Of a DNA stretch of 46,603 bases, positions 16,744 through 26,653 are shown piece after piece. Every line of letters begins with the position of its first letter. Within the stretch, counting starts at the first letter, position 1. The DNA is taken from positions 1 through 46,603 of the forward strand of contig NZ_JHVC01000024.1 of assembly GCF_000619945.1 (NCBI RefSeq), in the 5' to 3' direction. The notes below the pieces were generated by a model. That model searched no databases, was not told the DNA's origin, and saw nothing but the letters and a program-made list of their open reading frames with translations. Origin of the DNA: Clostridium lundense DSM 17049 (GTDB lineage Bacteria; Bacillota; Clostridia; Clostridiales; Clostridiaceae). Made by a program: the position numbers and the translations under genes.

Positions 16744-18408
16744 TTAGACTTCCATGATGATAGGTAAAACAATTGGTCTTCTTTTTGTTTTTTCATACAA
16801 AAACTTTTCTAAAGAATTTTTCATACTAGCTTTTAAAACATACCACTCAATAATTTTATTATCTAAACAATCCTGTAACTCTTTTCTAACAATTTCCTTT
16901 GATTCATTTATTAAAGCTTCTGATTCTTTTGCATATACGAATCCTCTAGTAATTATATCTGGTCCTGCAATAATACTATAAGATTCCTTCTCTATAGTAG
17001 TAACTATAGTTATTATTCCATCTTGAGCTAAATGTCTTCTATCCCTTAATACTATATTTCCTACATCACCTACTCCAAGTCCATCTACAAATACTGAACC
17101 AGTAGGAACTCTTCCTACTATCTTTGTTTCTTTTGAAGATAAATTTAAAACTTGCCCTGTTTGTAAAATAAATATATTTGAATTATCCATACCTAATCTT
17201 TGAGCTAATTCTGCATGATGCTTTAAATGTCTATATTCACCATGTACAGGCATAAAATACTTAGGATGCACTAATGTATGAATCAGCTTTAATTCCTCTT
17301 GATAGGCATGACCTGATACATGCACTTCTTCTAGATCTTCATAAATTACATTTGCACCCTTTTTAAATAACTGATTAATTACTCTTGATATCATCTTACC
17401 ATTACCTGGAATTGGAGAAGCAGAAATAATAAACAAATCCTTTGGTTCAATAGTAATTTTTCTATGATTGGAAAAGGCTATTCTAGCAAGAGCTGCCATA
17501 GCTTCTCCTTGACTTCCTGTAGTTATTATTGTTACCTGCTCATTAGGATAATTTCGTATTTCATCTACACTTATCATTTTACCCTCAGGTATATGGAGAT
17601 ATCCTAGTTCCATAGCCACCTGTGATATATTTTCCATACTTCTTCCACTAAAGGCTACTCTTCTTCCATATTCCATGGAAGCATTTATTATCTGCTGCAT
17701 TCTATGAATATTGGATGCAAAAGTCGCTACAATAACTCTTCCTTCGGCATTAGAAAATATCCTATTAAAGGTTTCACCTATAGTTTTTTCTGAAATTGAA
17801 TGACCTTGACGTTCCACATTAGTACTATCAGCCATAAGTAATAATACTCCTTTTTTACCTAAGTCTGAAATACGTGCTAAATCCATAACTCGCCCATCAA
17901 TAGGAGTATAATCTATTTTAAAATCACCAGTGTGGAAAATCACTCCAATTGGTGTATGAATAGCAATAGCACAAGAATCAGCTATGCTGTGTGTAACTCT
18001 TATAAATTCTATTTTCAACTCTCCAACTTCTATTATATCTCCTGCTTCTATACCATTAAGCTTACAATCTGATAGTATATCATGCTCTTTTAATTTATTT
18101 TCAACTATTCCTAATGTGAGTCTTGTACCATAAACAGGTACATTTAATTGCTTTAAAATATAGGGCAATGATCCTATATGATCTTCATGTCCATGAGTTA
18201 GAAAAATACCCTTTACCTTATCTGCATGATTTAATAAATAAGTTACGTCAGGAATTACTAAATCTACACCATACATCTCCTCTTCTGGAAAAGAAACTCC
18301 ACAATCTATAACAATAATGTCATCTTTATATTCAATAGCTGTTATGTTCTTGCCAATCTCTCCAAGTCCTCCTAAAGGGATGATTTTTACACTATTATCA
18401 GTTTCCAA
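16744..18408 (-). CDS. Ribonuclease J
   Basis: A 554-residue beta-CASP/metallo-beta-lactamase RNase with 5'-3' exo- and endonuclease activity in mRNA decay and rRNA maturation. Seen: GGLGEIGKN at 13-21, zinc motif THGHEDHIG at 71-79, HSIADSC, FHTGDFKID, ADSTNVERQGHS, ASNIHRMQQ, ITTGSQGEAMAAL, VHVSGHA and MPVHGEYRHLKHH, then the C-terminal domain. The start codon is TTG, preceded by GGAGGGAATAAC; no better ATG is available. RNase J1 and J2 cannot be told apart here. It is transcribed alone; only a weak AT stem follows it. Confidence 0.93.
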   Translation of the reverse strand: METDNSVKIIPLGGLGEIGKNITAIEYKDDIIVIDCGVSFPEEEMYGVDLVIPDVTYLLNHADKVKGIFLTHGHEDHIGSLPYILKQLNVPVYGTRLTLGIVENKLKEHDILSDCKLNGIEAGDIIEVGELKIEFIRVTHSIADSCAIAIHTPIGVIFHTGDFKIDYTPIDGRVMDLARISDLGKKGVLLLMADSTNVERQGHSISEKTIGETFNRIFSNAEGRVIVATFASNIHRMQQIINASMEYGRRVAFSGRSMENISQVAMELGYLHIPEGKMISVDEIRNYPNEQVTIITTGSQGEAMAALARIAFSNHRKITIEPKDLFIISASPIPGNGKMISRVINQLFKKGANVIYEDLEEVHVSGHAYQEELKLIHTLVHPKYFMPVHGEYRHLKHHAELAQRLGMDNSNIFILQTGQVLNLSSKETKIVGRVPTGSVFVDGLGVGDVGNIVLRDRRHLAQDGIITIVTTIEKESYSIIAGPDIITRGFVYAKESEALINESKEIVRKELQDCLDNKIIEWYVLKASMKNSLEKFLYEKTKRRPIVLPIIMEV

Positions 18409-18494
18409 GTTATTCCCTCCTCACTAAATCTCCTTTCTACTATTTTGCCTTCAAATACAGAATTTAATACTTTCCCTTTGAAAAATTCTTTTAA

Positions 18495-19008
18495 TCATAA
18501 TCTTTTATCCACTTTACATTTTGACTGAATATCAATTATTGTTCCATTTATATCAATATAATTATCATCTATCCATCTAATATAACTTCCTTCTTCCCAA
18601 TATCGGTCATTATAAATAGTTCTTTCTTTTTTAAAAATATTAAAGTATTTTTTATCTAAATTAACTTTTATATCTCCTCCTAAAGCTCCTTGGTCAACTA
18701 ATATAACTCGTACACTATATTTCCCGTTTGGAGAAGTATTTTCATATACTAACTTGTCTGCTATAAAATAATATCTTACAAATACTGTACTTATAAATAG
18801 GAATTAAAAAGCTCTGATTAATCTGTGTATTATATCTTTTACTAAGTGTTATTATTAATAGACTTGATAAAATAATATAGATTAAATAATAAATATTTTG
18901 AGCTGTTTTAGAAATAAAGTATATATTATTTAAAGTTAGCAAGGTAAAAATCATAGTAATTCCACCTAAAATTAGTATTGTTTTATCTTTTAGTATTTCT
19001 AACTTCAT
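18495..19008 (-). pseudogene. Frameshifted DUF5412-like membrane protein gene
   Basis: The first frame, from the ATG at 19008, encodes three hydrophobic segments and stops at 18742 just after YSRQVSI. Reading shifted by one base from about 18795 onward stays open to TGA at 18495-18497. It encodes a soluble tail with SPNGKYSVRVILVDQGALGGD, RYWEEGSYIRWIDDN and YIDINGTIIDI, as I recall from DUF5412-type proteins. Together they make one membrane-plus-extracellular protein of about 170 residues. Either a real one-base mutation or a sequencing error broke it. The tail frame has no start of its own. Confidence 0.65.
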
Positions 19009-19132
19009 TGATAATCCTCCTAGTATAATTAGTTTATGTTATAACTACAATGATGAACAATTTAATATTTTTAAAAAAGCAATATATAGTATTATTTATA
19101 GTATAATATATATAAATAAAGGAAGTGATATT

Positions 19133-19378
19133 ATGGATGTTGTATATAAAAGAAGGATTATTCTTATAGAAATTTATTTACTTATGATTTTTATATGCTA
19201 TAAATTATTTAATATAGATGTATTATCAATAATAGCAAGTATATGTAATCTTATTTTTGGCACTCTTTTTTTGATATCTGATAAATTTTATAATTGGATA
19301 ACTATAGAACCAAATAAACAAAGAAGAATAATGATTATTATTGCTGCATATCTTTCGGTTTTTCCATTAATATTATAA
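19133..19378 (+). CDS. Small membrane protein
   Basis: Unrecognised 81-residue protein with three hydrophobic stretches (about 8-24, 29-48 and 65-80) and a basic patch between. AAGGAAGTG precedes the ATG by 7 nt. It stands alone and divergent to the frameshifted gene. Coding status is likely but not certain. Confidence 0.5.
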   Translation: MDVVYKRRIILIEIYLLMIFICYKLFNIDVLSIIASICNLIFGTLFLISDKFYNWITIEPNKQRRIMIIIAAYLSVFPLIL

Positions 19379-19434
19379 TAAAAAGCTTCCTTCACTCTCA
19401 ATTCTCAATTTTCCACTTTCAACTATAAACACTT

Positions 19435-19476
19435 AAAAGGCTTTCCACCTACATTTAAATAGATAGAAAGCCTTTT
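19435..19476. terminator. Bidirectional terminator between the small gene and mglC
   Basis: AAAAGGCTTTC (19435-19445) pairs with GAAAGCCTTTT (19466-19476) with a 20-nt loop. It lies 28 nt past the mglC stop codon and 56 nt past the plus-strand gene. Confidence 0.75.
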
Positions 19477-19504
19477 CTCTTTTCTTAATATATCTTTATA
19501 TTCA

Positions 19505-20518
19505 TTATCTCTTTGCAAGATATTTACGTATATCAAAAGCTACAGCGCCGATAATGATTAAACCTTTAACAACTTGCTGCCAGTAAGCTGATACTCCAAG
19601 TATAACAAGTCCATTATTTAAAACTTCAAATATAAGTACACCTGTAATAATACCAGATACTTTTCCTATACCACCAGAGGTAGATACTCCACCAATTGTT
19701 GCCGCAGCTATGGCATCAAGTTCATACATAAGCCCATAGTTATTTGTTGCTCCTCCAGTTCTAGCTGCAAGTAAAGCTCCTGCTAAACCATATAGAGCAC
19801 CTGCAAGGGCATATACCTTTATTAATGTAGCATCAACATTAACTCCAGATACTTCTGCAGCATTTGGATTACCACCTATAGCGTAAATATATTTACCAAA
19901 ACGAGTTTTATTATAAATAAACCAAATTAAAAATATTACTATAGCTGCTATAATAACTAAATTTGGTATATTTAAAAAACTCCCCGAAGCAATGCTTGTA
20001 AAATCATTTCTTAATCCACCAATAGGCTGAGCATTAGTATAAATACAAGCTAGTCCATATACAATTACCATCATACCTAAAGTAGCTATAAATGGTGGTA
20101 CTTTCAAGTAAGCTACTACAACACCATTAATTACTCCAATAAGTAATCCAACACATATAGCTAAAAGTATTGGAACAAATAGCGGCATCGTTGGTATATT
20201 TTTAAATATTTTATATTCATAATCTGGTCTTTGTAATAAACTTGCAGCAATACAAGCAGTAAATCCAACAACACGTCCAGCAGAAAGGTCAGTACCTCGA
20301 GTAATCAATGCTCCACTAACACCTAGGGCAATTATAGCACGGACGGAAGCTATGATAAATACATTACGAATATTAGCAACTGAAAGGAAACTACTATCTA
20401 ATACTCCAATTCCAATTAGAAGAGCTGCAAGCACTAAATATATAGCATTCTTACTAGCAAATTCTTTTATGGATTTATTATTAATTTTACTTTCAGGTTT
20501 TACATTTTCATCTGACAT
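19505..20518 (-). CDS. mglC: Galactose/methyl-galactoside ABC permease
   Basis: A 337-residue membrane component of a sugar ABC importer of the RbsC/MglC family. It has about ten membrane helices and the family markers RGTDLSAGRVVG and the GLAGALLAARTG-x-A coupling region, with ATIGGVSTSGGIG. I use the ATG at 20518, ten bases past AGGAGG; an in-frame TTG at 20524 is closer. It is the last gene of mglBAC, 27 nt after mglA, followed by a terminator. Confidence 0.9.
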   Translation of the reverse strand: MSDENVKPESKINNKSIKEFASKNAIYLVLAALLIGIGVLDSSFLSVANIRNVFIIASVRAIIALGVSGALITRGTDLSAGRVVGFTACIAASLLQRPDYEYKIFKNIPTMPLFVPILLAICVGLLIGVINGVVVAYLKVPPFIATLGMMVIVYGLACIYTNAQPIGGLRNDFTSIASGSFLNIPNLVIIAAIVIFLIWFIYNKTRFGKYIYAIGGNPNAAEVSGVNVDATLIKVYALAGALYGLAGALLAARTGGATNNYGLMYELDAIAAATIGGVSTSGGIGKVSGIITGVLIFEVLNNGLVILGVSAYWQQVVKGLIIIGAVAFDIRKYLAKR

Positions 20519-20545
20519 ATCCAAAAGCCCTCCTTGTTTATCTGA

Positions 20546-22057
20546 TTATGCAAACTTAGTTGCATAACTCATGATAAGTTCCTGATTTGCATCCTTGCCA
20601 TTCAATATTCCGGTAAGGTTTCCATTACACATCACCATAATTCTATCAGACATACCTATAAGCTCTGGCATTTCTGAAGAAATCATAATAATACTTTTGC
20701 CACGTTTTGCAAGATCGGCAATTATTGTATAAATTTCATATTTTGCCCCTACATCAATTCCACGAGTAGGTTCGTCAAGAATCAAAATATCTGGCTCAGT
20801 AAGTAACCATCTTGAAAATATTACTTTTTGTTGATTTCCACCAGAAAGATCTCGTATTAAGGTTTTAGCTGAAGGTGTCTTTATACGAATAGCATTTATA
20901 CTTTTTTCTACATCACTAGCGCCCTTCTTTTTATCAATAACAAATTTAAATTTAATATAACGATCTAGGCTAGCAATTAATGTATTATCTTCTATAGAAA
21001 GTACAGGCAAAATCCCTGTAACACGCCTTTCCTCTGTAAGAAGAGCAATTCCATGATTTTTTGCGTCTATAGGATTTTTTATTTTAGCTTCTTTGTCATT
21101 AATTATTATTTTACCTTTGCATATGTTTCTAAGTCCAAAAATAGCTTCAACTAATTCTGTACGTTGTGCTCCTACTAGTCCTCCAACTCCTAATATTTCT
21201 CCACGTCTCAATTCAAAAGTTACATTTTTAAATGATTTAGGATTAATTGATGTAAAATCCTCTACCCTCATAATTACATCACCAGGTAAATTTTCACGTT
21301 GTGGAAATCTATTAGTTAAATTTCTACCAACCATTTTTGAAATAATCATATCTGTGGTTAGATCTTTTGAATGCCATGTACCAATATATTTCCCATCCCT
21401 CATAATAGTTACCTCATCAGAAATTTCCAAAATTTCTTCCATTTTATGCGATATATATATAATAGCTACTCCTTGCTCTCTTAGCTTACGTATTATCTTA
21501 AACAAGTGGGCTACTTCATTTTCTGTAAGTGAAGATGTAGGTTCATCCATAACAATTACTTTGGATCTATATGAAACAGCCTTAGCAATTTCAACTCCCT
21601 GCATTTTTGAAACTGACAATTTCGCCATTAGGGTATCTGGCTTAATATCCATCTGAAGTTCTTCCATTAGGGCTTTGGTGTCATTATACATCTTTTTATG
21701 ATCTACTACTTTTATACTCACTACATTTTTTTCTGGATATCTACCTAACCATACATTTTCCATAACACTTCTATAAGGAACTGGCTGCAATTCCTGATGT
21801 ATCATAGAAATTCCATGTTCTAATGCCTCTTTTGAGCTTTTAAATTGAACCTTTTTACCTTCCAGAATTATTTCCCCTGCGTCAGGAATATATATGCCAA
21901 AAAGGCATTTCATAAGTGTAGACTTACCTGCACCATTTTCCCCCATTAACGCATGTACCGTTCCTGGTTGAATCTTAAGAGTTATATCATCTAGTGCTTT
22001 TACACCGGGGAAGCTTTTGGAAATATTATGCATCTCCAAAATATTTTCCTGTGACAT
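20546..22057 (-). CDS. mglA: Galactose/methyl-galactoside ABC ATPase
   Basis: A 503-residue double ATPase of the sugar type (MglA/RbsA). The N-terminal cassette has GENGAGKST at 39-47, SVSKMQGVEIAKA and IVMDEPTSSLT. The C-terminal cassette has a degenerate Walker A (VGAQRTE), intact LSGGNQQKV and ILDEPTRGIDVGAKYEIY, a normal pattern for the family. The subunit drives uptake by MglC. A strong hairpin lies between mglB and this gene. Confidence 0.93.
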   Translation of the reverse strand: MSQENILEMHNISKSFPGVKALDDITLKIQPGTVHALMGENGAGKSTLMKCLFGIYIPDAGEIILEGKKVQFKSSKEALEHGISMIHQELQPVPYRSVMENVWLGRYPEKNVVSIKVVDHKKMYNDTKALMEELQMDIKPDTLMAKLSVSKMQGVEIAKAVSYRSKVIVMDEPTSSLTENEVAHLFKIIRKLREQGVAIIYISHKMEEILEISDEVTIMRDGKYIGTWHSKDLTTDMIISKMVGRNLTNRFPQRENLPGDVIMRVEDFTSINPKSFKNVTFELRRGEILGVGGLVGAQRTELVEAIFGLRNICKGKIIINDKEAKIKNPIDAKNHGIALLTEERRVTGILPVLSIEDNTLIASLDRYIKFKFVIDKKKGASDVEKSINAIRIKTPSAKTLIRDLSGGNQQKVIFSRWLLTEPDILILDEPTRGIDVGAKYEIYTIIADLAKRGKSIIMISSEMPELIGMSDRIMVMCNGNLTGILNGKDANQELIMSYATKFA

Positions 22058-22116
22058 AGTTTACACCTCTTTCAAGAGCATTGTAGTATATTTCAATGTT
22101 TATACAAAACTAATTT

Positions 22117-22149
22117 AACTTCAGGGAGTGCAAAACACTCCCTGAAGTT
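22117..22149 (-). terminator. Intercistronic hairpin between mglB and mglA
   Basis: AACTTCAGGGAGTG (22117-22130) pairs perfectly with CACTCCCTGAAGTT (22136-22149) with a 5-nt loop. It sits 7 nt after the mglB stop codon. There is no good T-run, so it more likely protects mglB mRNA or gives partial termination, making more binding protein than transporter. Confidence 0.75.
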
Positions 22150-22156
22150 TCTATAA

Positions 22157-23221
22157 TTATTTAATTTTGTCCATAGTTTCCTTTGTAACAGGTTGATATG
22201 GTACCCATAAGTATTTTCCATCTGTTATTCCCTTTATAGTTTTAGCTGTATCTTCACCTTTTGCAAGTGAATAAGCTGTATCTAAAATAGCATTACCTTG
22301 GTTCTTAGCATCATTTAAAACTGTTCCAAGCATTTGTCCAGCTTTAAGTGAATCAAGAGCTGGTGCAGTAGCATCAACACCTACTACAGGAAGGAATTTA
22401 CCATCTTTAAAATATCCAGCAGCCTTTAAAGCTTCAATAGCACCTAATGCCATATCATCATTATTTGCAAATACAACTTCTATTTTATTATTAAAAGATG
22501 ATAACCAAGCAGCCATCTTTTCTTGTCCTTGTGCTCTCTGCCAGTTTGCTGTATCGCTAGCTAACTTTTCCACCTTTATTCCAGCATCCTCTAAAGCTTT
22601 TATTGAATGTTTTGTACGAAGTATAGCATCCTGGTGTCCTGGTTCTCCTTCTAACATTACATATTGAATCTTTCCATCTTTATTCTTATCAGCTTCTGGA
22701 TGTTTCTTCCAATAATCAGCTATAATTTGTCCCTGCATTGTACCTGATTCTTCAGCTTTTGCTCCAACGTAAAACATCTTATCCCATTTAGCCATATCTT
22801 CCTTTACTGGCTCACGATTAAAGAATACCACAGGTATATTAGCTTTTTTAGCTTTGTCAATAATAACAGATGCAGCAGTACGGTCAACCATATTCACTGC
22901 AATAACATCATATTTTTGGGTAATAAATGTATCAACTTGGTCATTTTGTGTAGCCTGCTGTCCTTGTCCATCAACAGCATTAATAGTAATCTTGTCTCCT
23001 GATTCTTTTCCTTTTTCTTCTGCTCTCTTTTCAAGAGCCTGACGAACTGTAGAAATAAAAGTATCATCGAATTTATAAAGTGCTACACCTACCTTTATTT
23101 CTTTTTTTGAGGCAGCTTTGTCTGTACTATTTGCATCAGTTGGACTAGCTGATTTTCCACAACCCACCATCATACTTGCAGTAATAGCTGCTGTTGCAAT
23201 TAGAGTAATAATTTTTTTCAT
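22157..23221 (-). CDS. mglB: Galactose/glucose-binding lipoprotein
   Basis: A 354-residue periplasmic-binding-type protein that captures sugar and delivers it to MglC. Signal peptide with lipobox MMVGC (C21), so it is a membrane-anchored lipoprotein. Two Rossmann lobes follow; a Ca-binding loop (DKNKDGKIQ) as in enteric MglB lies near residue 180. Also present are FFNREP and VVGVDATAPALDSLKAGQMLGTVLND. The binding site is CAGGGGGGA. First gene of mglBAC; substrate galactose or glucose by family. Confidence 0.9.
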   Translation of the reverse strand: MKKIITLIATAAITASMMVGCGKSASPTDANSTDKAASKKEIKVGVALYKFDDTFISTVRQALEKRAEEKGKESGDKITINAVDGQGQQATQNDQVDTFITQKYDVIAVNMVDRTAASVIIDKAKKANIPVVFFNREPVKEDMAKWDKMFYVGAKAEESGTMQGQIIADYWKKHPEADKNKDGKIQYVMLEGEPGHQDAILRTKHSIKALEDAGIKVEKLASDTANWQRAQGQEKMAAWLSSFNNKIEVVFANNDDMALGAIEALKAAGYFKDGKFLPVVGVDATAPALDSLKAGQMLGTVLNDAKNQGNAILDTAYSLAKGEDTAKTIKGITDGKYLWVPYQPVTKETMDKIK

Positions 23222-23440
23222 ATTGGTCCCCCCTGTAATAAAAATTATTTAAACTTATTTGAACATTGACTACACTCACCTACTGTATACCTTTACTTAA
23301 TATGTTATTTTTTAAAGTGATGAGTAAATCAATGAACTAATCCATTTAACCATAAACTGTTAATTCCGTGGAATTGTACAATTTTAAGAACTTTATTACA
23401 TACTTTACTTATTTTTATAGCAAACCTTTTCTAAAAGTAT

Positions 23441-23495
23441 ATAACAATATATTTTGATATATTGTTATATTATTATTTATTCTCATAACAATATA
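23441..23495. promoter_or_regulatory. Palindrome and third half-site upstream of mglB
   Basis: ATAACAATATAT (23441-23452) and ATATATTGTTAT (23457-23468) form a perfect 12-bp inverted repeat with TTTG between. ATAACAATATA appears again at 23485-23495, in the left-arm direction. It lies in the 370-base gap between mglB and the preceding gene; a repressor operator is likely, a weak AT-only terminator is the alternative. The rest of the gap holds a short palindrome AATTGTACAATT near 23372 and no gene. I see no clear cre box. Confidence 0.45.
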
Positions 23496-23591
23496 ATTCT
23501 ACGTTAATTTTTATTTTCCTGCATATTTATGAAATTTTTTTAAGTTTTGAGCAATATTGCTTTATGAAAATACTTATATATTTTTTTCTTC

Positions 23592-24221
23592 TTATATTGT
23601 ATAAAAGTCACTTAAATTATAGTATTCTTGTAATACCTTTATTACTCCTTCAAATAATAATTCTTCCTTTTTGGGATTTAATCCATCAGAACCTGTCCAG
23701 TAATTAAAAGCATTAGCTCTTATTTCATCATGTGATAGAGTATCACATATAAGATACTTCTCATCAGCTTTATGCATAATTCCTGTAAGTTCTAACTTAA
23801 AAATCTTTTTAGTACCATTCAAAGCAGACCACCAATAAGGTAATGAATCTTTGGTACAAACCCATAAACAGGTTTTACGTGATGGTAAACTAGGAAAATA
23901 ATTCCCCCTAACTTCTTCAAAAATCGTTTCTCTAGTAAATATACATTGTTCTTTGATAATAATTAAAGCTTGTTGAATTATTTCTCTATAATTTTGTATT
24001 TGAAAACTTTCAGGTTGTTTTAAAAAATTTCTTAATGCTTTTCTTCCATATAAATATCCCATTCCATTTGTTAAGTTAGTAGTGAACCCATGATTATTAT
24101 AAAACTTATTAAAATTATTTAACTCTTTTTGACCCCAATAAATAACTGAATTAGCTTTCCACTCTCCTTGCCATTGATCTATTCTATGAATATGATAATA
24201 TATTTCATTTTTAACATTCAT
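23592..24221 (-). CDS. DUF2441-like protein
   Basis: A 209-residue soluble protein. Features that recall DUF2441 (PF10386) are the opening Y-x-H-I-x-R-x-x-x-W, NNFNKFYN, and a Trp-rich mid part (CLWVCTKDSLPYWWSAL). Residues 170-185 contain NYWTGSDGLN. No catalytic motif can be named. It may be related to ADP-ribosyltransferase-like or RES-type folds, but that is a guess. It is isolated, with the APC permease gene upstream and mglB downstream. Confidence 0.55.
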   Translation of the reverse strand: MNVKNEIYYHIHRIDQWQGEWKANSVIYWGQKELNNFNKFYNNHGFTTNLTNGMGYLYGRKALRNFLKQPESFQIQNYREIIQQALIIIKEQCIFTRETIFEEVRGNYFPSLPSRKTCLWVCTKDSLPYWWSALNGTKKIFKLELTGIMHKADEKYLICDTLSHDEIRANAFNYWTGSDGLNPKKEELLFEGVIKVLQEYYNLSDFYTI

Positions 24222-24300
24222 TAAAATTTTCCTCCAATGTCCATAAACTTCATTTCATAAATAGATTATTAATATTTAATAAAAAAAAGAACTAATATAT

Positions 24301-24342
24301 AAAAAAAACCAATGAATTATTCCATAATAATTCATTGGTTTT
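24301..24342 (-). terminator. Terminator of the APC permease gene
   Basis: AAAACCAATGAATTATT (24305-24321) pairs perfectly with AATAATTCATTGGTTTT (24326-24342). The A-run before it gives a long T-run on the minus strand. Confidence 0.85.
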
Positions 24343-24346
24343 CTAT

Positions 24347-25747
24347 CTATCCTACTTCATCTAAAGTATGTTTCATATTATTTAACGTACTATTTTTATA
24401 TCCATAAATAAAATAAATAATCAATCCTAATACAAGCCATATTCCAAATCTTACCCAAGTCATTATTGGTAAGCTTGCCATTAAGTAAACACAGAAAACT
24501 ATTGTTAATGCTGGTGTATATGGCACTCCAGGGCATTTAAATTTTCTTTCCACATCAGGCATTGTCTTTCTTAGTACAATTACTCCAATAGATACAAGAG
24601 CAAATGCAAATAAGGTTCCTATATTACATAATTCCATTATTACATTTAAAGGTAAAAAACCTGCAATTATTGCTGTGATAATTCCTGTTATTATAGTGCA
24701 TAAACCAGGTGTACTATATTTTTTATTTACATTAGCAAATCTTTTTGGAAGTAAGCCATCTCTAGCCATAACCATAAATACTCTTACTTGTCCATAAAGT
24801 GTTACAAGTAATGTGGAAATCATACCAAGAACTGCTCCCACGCCTACAAGTGCAGAACCCCAAGTTATTCCAATGTATGAAAGTGCTCCTGGAAGAGCAT
24901 CTTGTACATTTATTAACTTAAAAGGTATAATTCCTATTAATACTAAAGAAACTCCTATATACATTATTATAACTGCCGCAAGACATATAGTTAATCCAAT
25001 TGGCACATTTTTTTTAGGATCTTCAGTCTCTTCTGTTGCAGTGGATACAGTATCAAAGCCTATAAATGCAAAGAAAATAATAGATGCTCCTGCCATAATT
25101 CCCTTTGTTCCAAAAGGTGCAAAAGGATGATAATTTGTCATATTTATATGTGTTGCACCCAAAACAATAAATACTATTATAACAAAAATCTTTATTCCAA
25201 CTATTATATTATTTACTTTAGCACTTTCGGATACTCCAATATATAATATCCAAGTTATAAAAAGGGTTATTAGCACCGCTGGCAAATCAACTATACCACC
25301 AGATACAGGCGCCTTTATTAACACCTCTGGAATATTAATCCCATAATTTTTAAGTATACCTACTAAAGTTCCTGACCATCCTGAAGCAACTGCTGATGCT
25401 GATACAAGATATTCAAGTATTAAATCCCAACCTATAATCCATGCAATAATTTCTCCAAAAGCTACATAGGAATATGAATAAGTGCTTCCAGATACCGGAA
25501 ACATAGAAGAAAGTTCTGAATATGTTAAAGCACATAAAGCGCTAGTTATTGCCGCAATAATAAAAGAAATTGTAACAGCTGGTCCCGCTAATTGAGACCC
25601 TTGACCCGTGGCGACAAAAATACCCGTTCCAACTACGGAACCTATACCAATTGCCGCTAAATCAAAGGCATTTAGTTTCTTTTTAAGCTTGCTATTTGAT
25701 GCAGCTTCTCTAAAGTCCTCAACTGTTTTTTTTCTAAATATGTTCAC
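24347..25747 (-). CDS. Amino-acid permease (cationic amino-acid transporter type, YfnA-like)
   Basis: A 466-residue APC-superfamily permease with 12 predicted helices. It is similar to bacterial CAT-type permeases: FDLAAIGIGSVVGTGIFVATG, AGPAVTISFII, YSELSSMFPVSGSTYSYSY, ATEETEDPKKNVPIG, and the late FKCPGVPYTPALTI. The substrate cannot be told. It is a different branch from LysP and has no riboswitch. The site is GGAGTGATC. About 270 bases upstream (25748-26019) hold no gene. Confidence 0.85.
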   Translation of the reverse strand: MNIFRKKTVEDFREAASNSKLKKKLNAFDLAAIGIGSVVGTGIFVATGQGSQLAGPAVTISFIIAAITSALCALTYSELSSMFPVSGSTYSYSYVAFGEIIAWIIGWDLILEYLVSASAVASGWSGTLVGILKNYGINIPEVLIKAPVSGGIVDLPAVLITLFITWILYIGVSESAKVNNIIVGIKIFVIIVFIVLGATHINMTNYHPFAPFGTKGIMAGASIIFFAFIGFDTVSTATEETEDPKKNVPIGLTICLAAVIIMYIGVSLVLIGIIPFKLINVQDALPGALSYIGITWGSALVGVGAVLGMISTLLVTLYGQVRVFMVMARDGLLPKRFANVNKKYSTPGLCTIITGIITAIIAGFLPLNVIMELCNIGTLFAFALVSIGVIVLRKTMPDVERKFKCPGVPYTPALTIVFCVYLMASLPIMTWVRFGIWLVLGLIIYFIYGYKNSTLNNMKHTLDEVG

Positions 25748-25992
25748 AGATCACTCCTCCAATACTTGTATAATATAAAATCACTTGATAAGTATAATTT
25801 GTATTTAATAATTATACAAAGATTATCTAGGTCAATCTGCTAAATATTTTCTACAATTATCGGGATATTTCTTTAAATTTTAGCTATTTTCATTAAATAC
25901 TAGTATTTTTTAAAACTATACAAGTTTATTTTAATCTTTCTCCATATTCATCACTTTTCGACTGATTTCCAACATATATTGCCTGTTTTATA

Positions 25993-26020
25993 AGTATAAT
26001 ATTAAACTTAATATTATACT
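25993..26020 (-). terminator. Possible terminator of the histidine operon
   Basis: AGTATAATATTAA (25993-26005) pairs with TTAATATTATACT (26008-26020), directly after the hisIE stop. It is AT-only and lacks a clear T-run, so it may be weak. The stretch 25748-25992 shows nothing else. Confidence 0.5.
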
Positions 26021-26643
26021 CACTTTCTTCTATTTTTTAACTCATTTTCTATATCTTTAATAGTAACTTCTTCATTAATCATAAGAACTAAAAGATGATA
26101 TACCAAATCACTTATTTCATAAATCAATTCATTTTTATCTTTATTTTTAGCTCCTATTATTACTTCACTTGTTTCTTCTCCAACCTTTTTTAATATTTTA
26201 TCCAATCCCTTTTGGAATAAATAATTTGTATATGATCCTTCTTTGGGATTGTTTTTTCTATCCTGTATAGTTGAATATAATAGATGTAATATATCTTCTT
26301 TTTCACTGTTCTCCTTAATTATCTCATTAAAAAAACAGGAATAATTTCCGGTGTGGCAAGCTACTCCTATCTGCTCTACTAAAATAAGAATAGTATCCTT
26401 ATCACAATCATAATAAAATCCTTTTATCTTTTGTATATTTCCTGAAGTTTCCCCTTTCTTCCATAACTTCTTTCTACTTCTGCTATAATAATGAGCTATT
26501 TTCTCTTCTAAAGTCTTTTTAATAGCTTCTTTATTCATATAAGCAAGCATTAATACTTTATTAGTATTTATATCCTGTACTACAGCAGGTACTAATCCCA
26601 TGTTATCAAACTTTATTTCTTCTAGTATTTTTTCAACTTCCAT
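26020..26643 (-). CDS. hisIE: Bifunctional phosphoribosyl-AMP cyclohydrolase / phosphoribosyl-ATP pyrophosphatase
   Basis: A 207-residue fusion doing steps 2 and 3 of histidine synthesis. Residues 1-106 are the HisI domain: W-x-KGETSGN, YYDCDKDT (zinc and Mg ligands) and GVACHTGNYSCF. Residues 115-207 are the HisE domain with KVGEETSEVIIGAKN and E-x-x-D-L-x-YHLLVLM. It is the last gene of the operon, 10 nt after hisF. Confidence 0.95.
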   Translation of the reverse strand: MEVEKILEEIKFDNMGLVPAVVQDINTNKVLMLAYMNKEAIKKTLEEKIAHYYSRSRKKLWKKGETSGNIQKIKGFYYDCDKDTILILVEQIGVACHTGNYSCFFNEIIKENSEKEDILHLLYSTIQDRKNNPKEGSYTNYLFQKGLDKILKKVGEETSEVIIGAKNKDKNELIYEISDLVYHLLVLMINEEVTIKDIENELKNRRK

Positions 26644-26653
26644 AATAAGCCTC

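Noticed and set aside
21093..21656. 187-codon plus-strand frame opposite mglA
   Set aside because: It is a shadow of the conserved ATPase gene.
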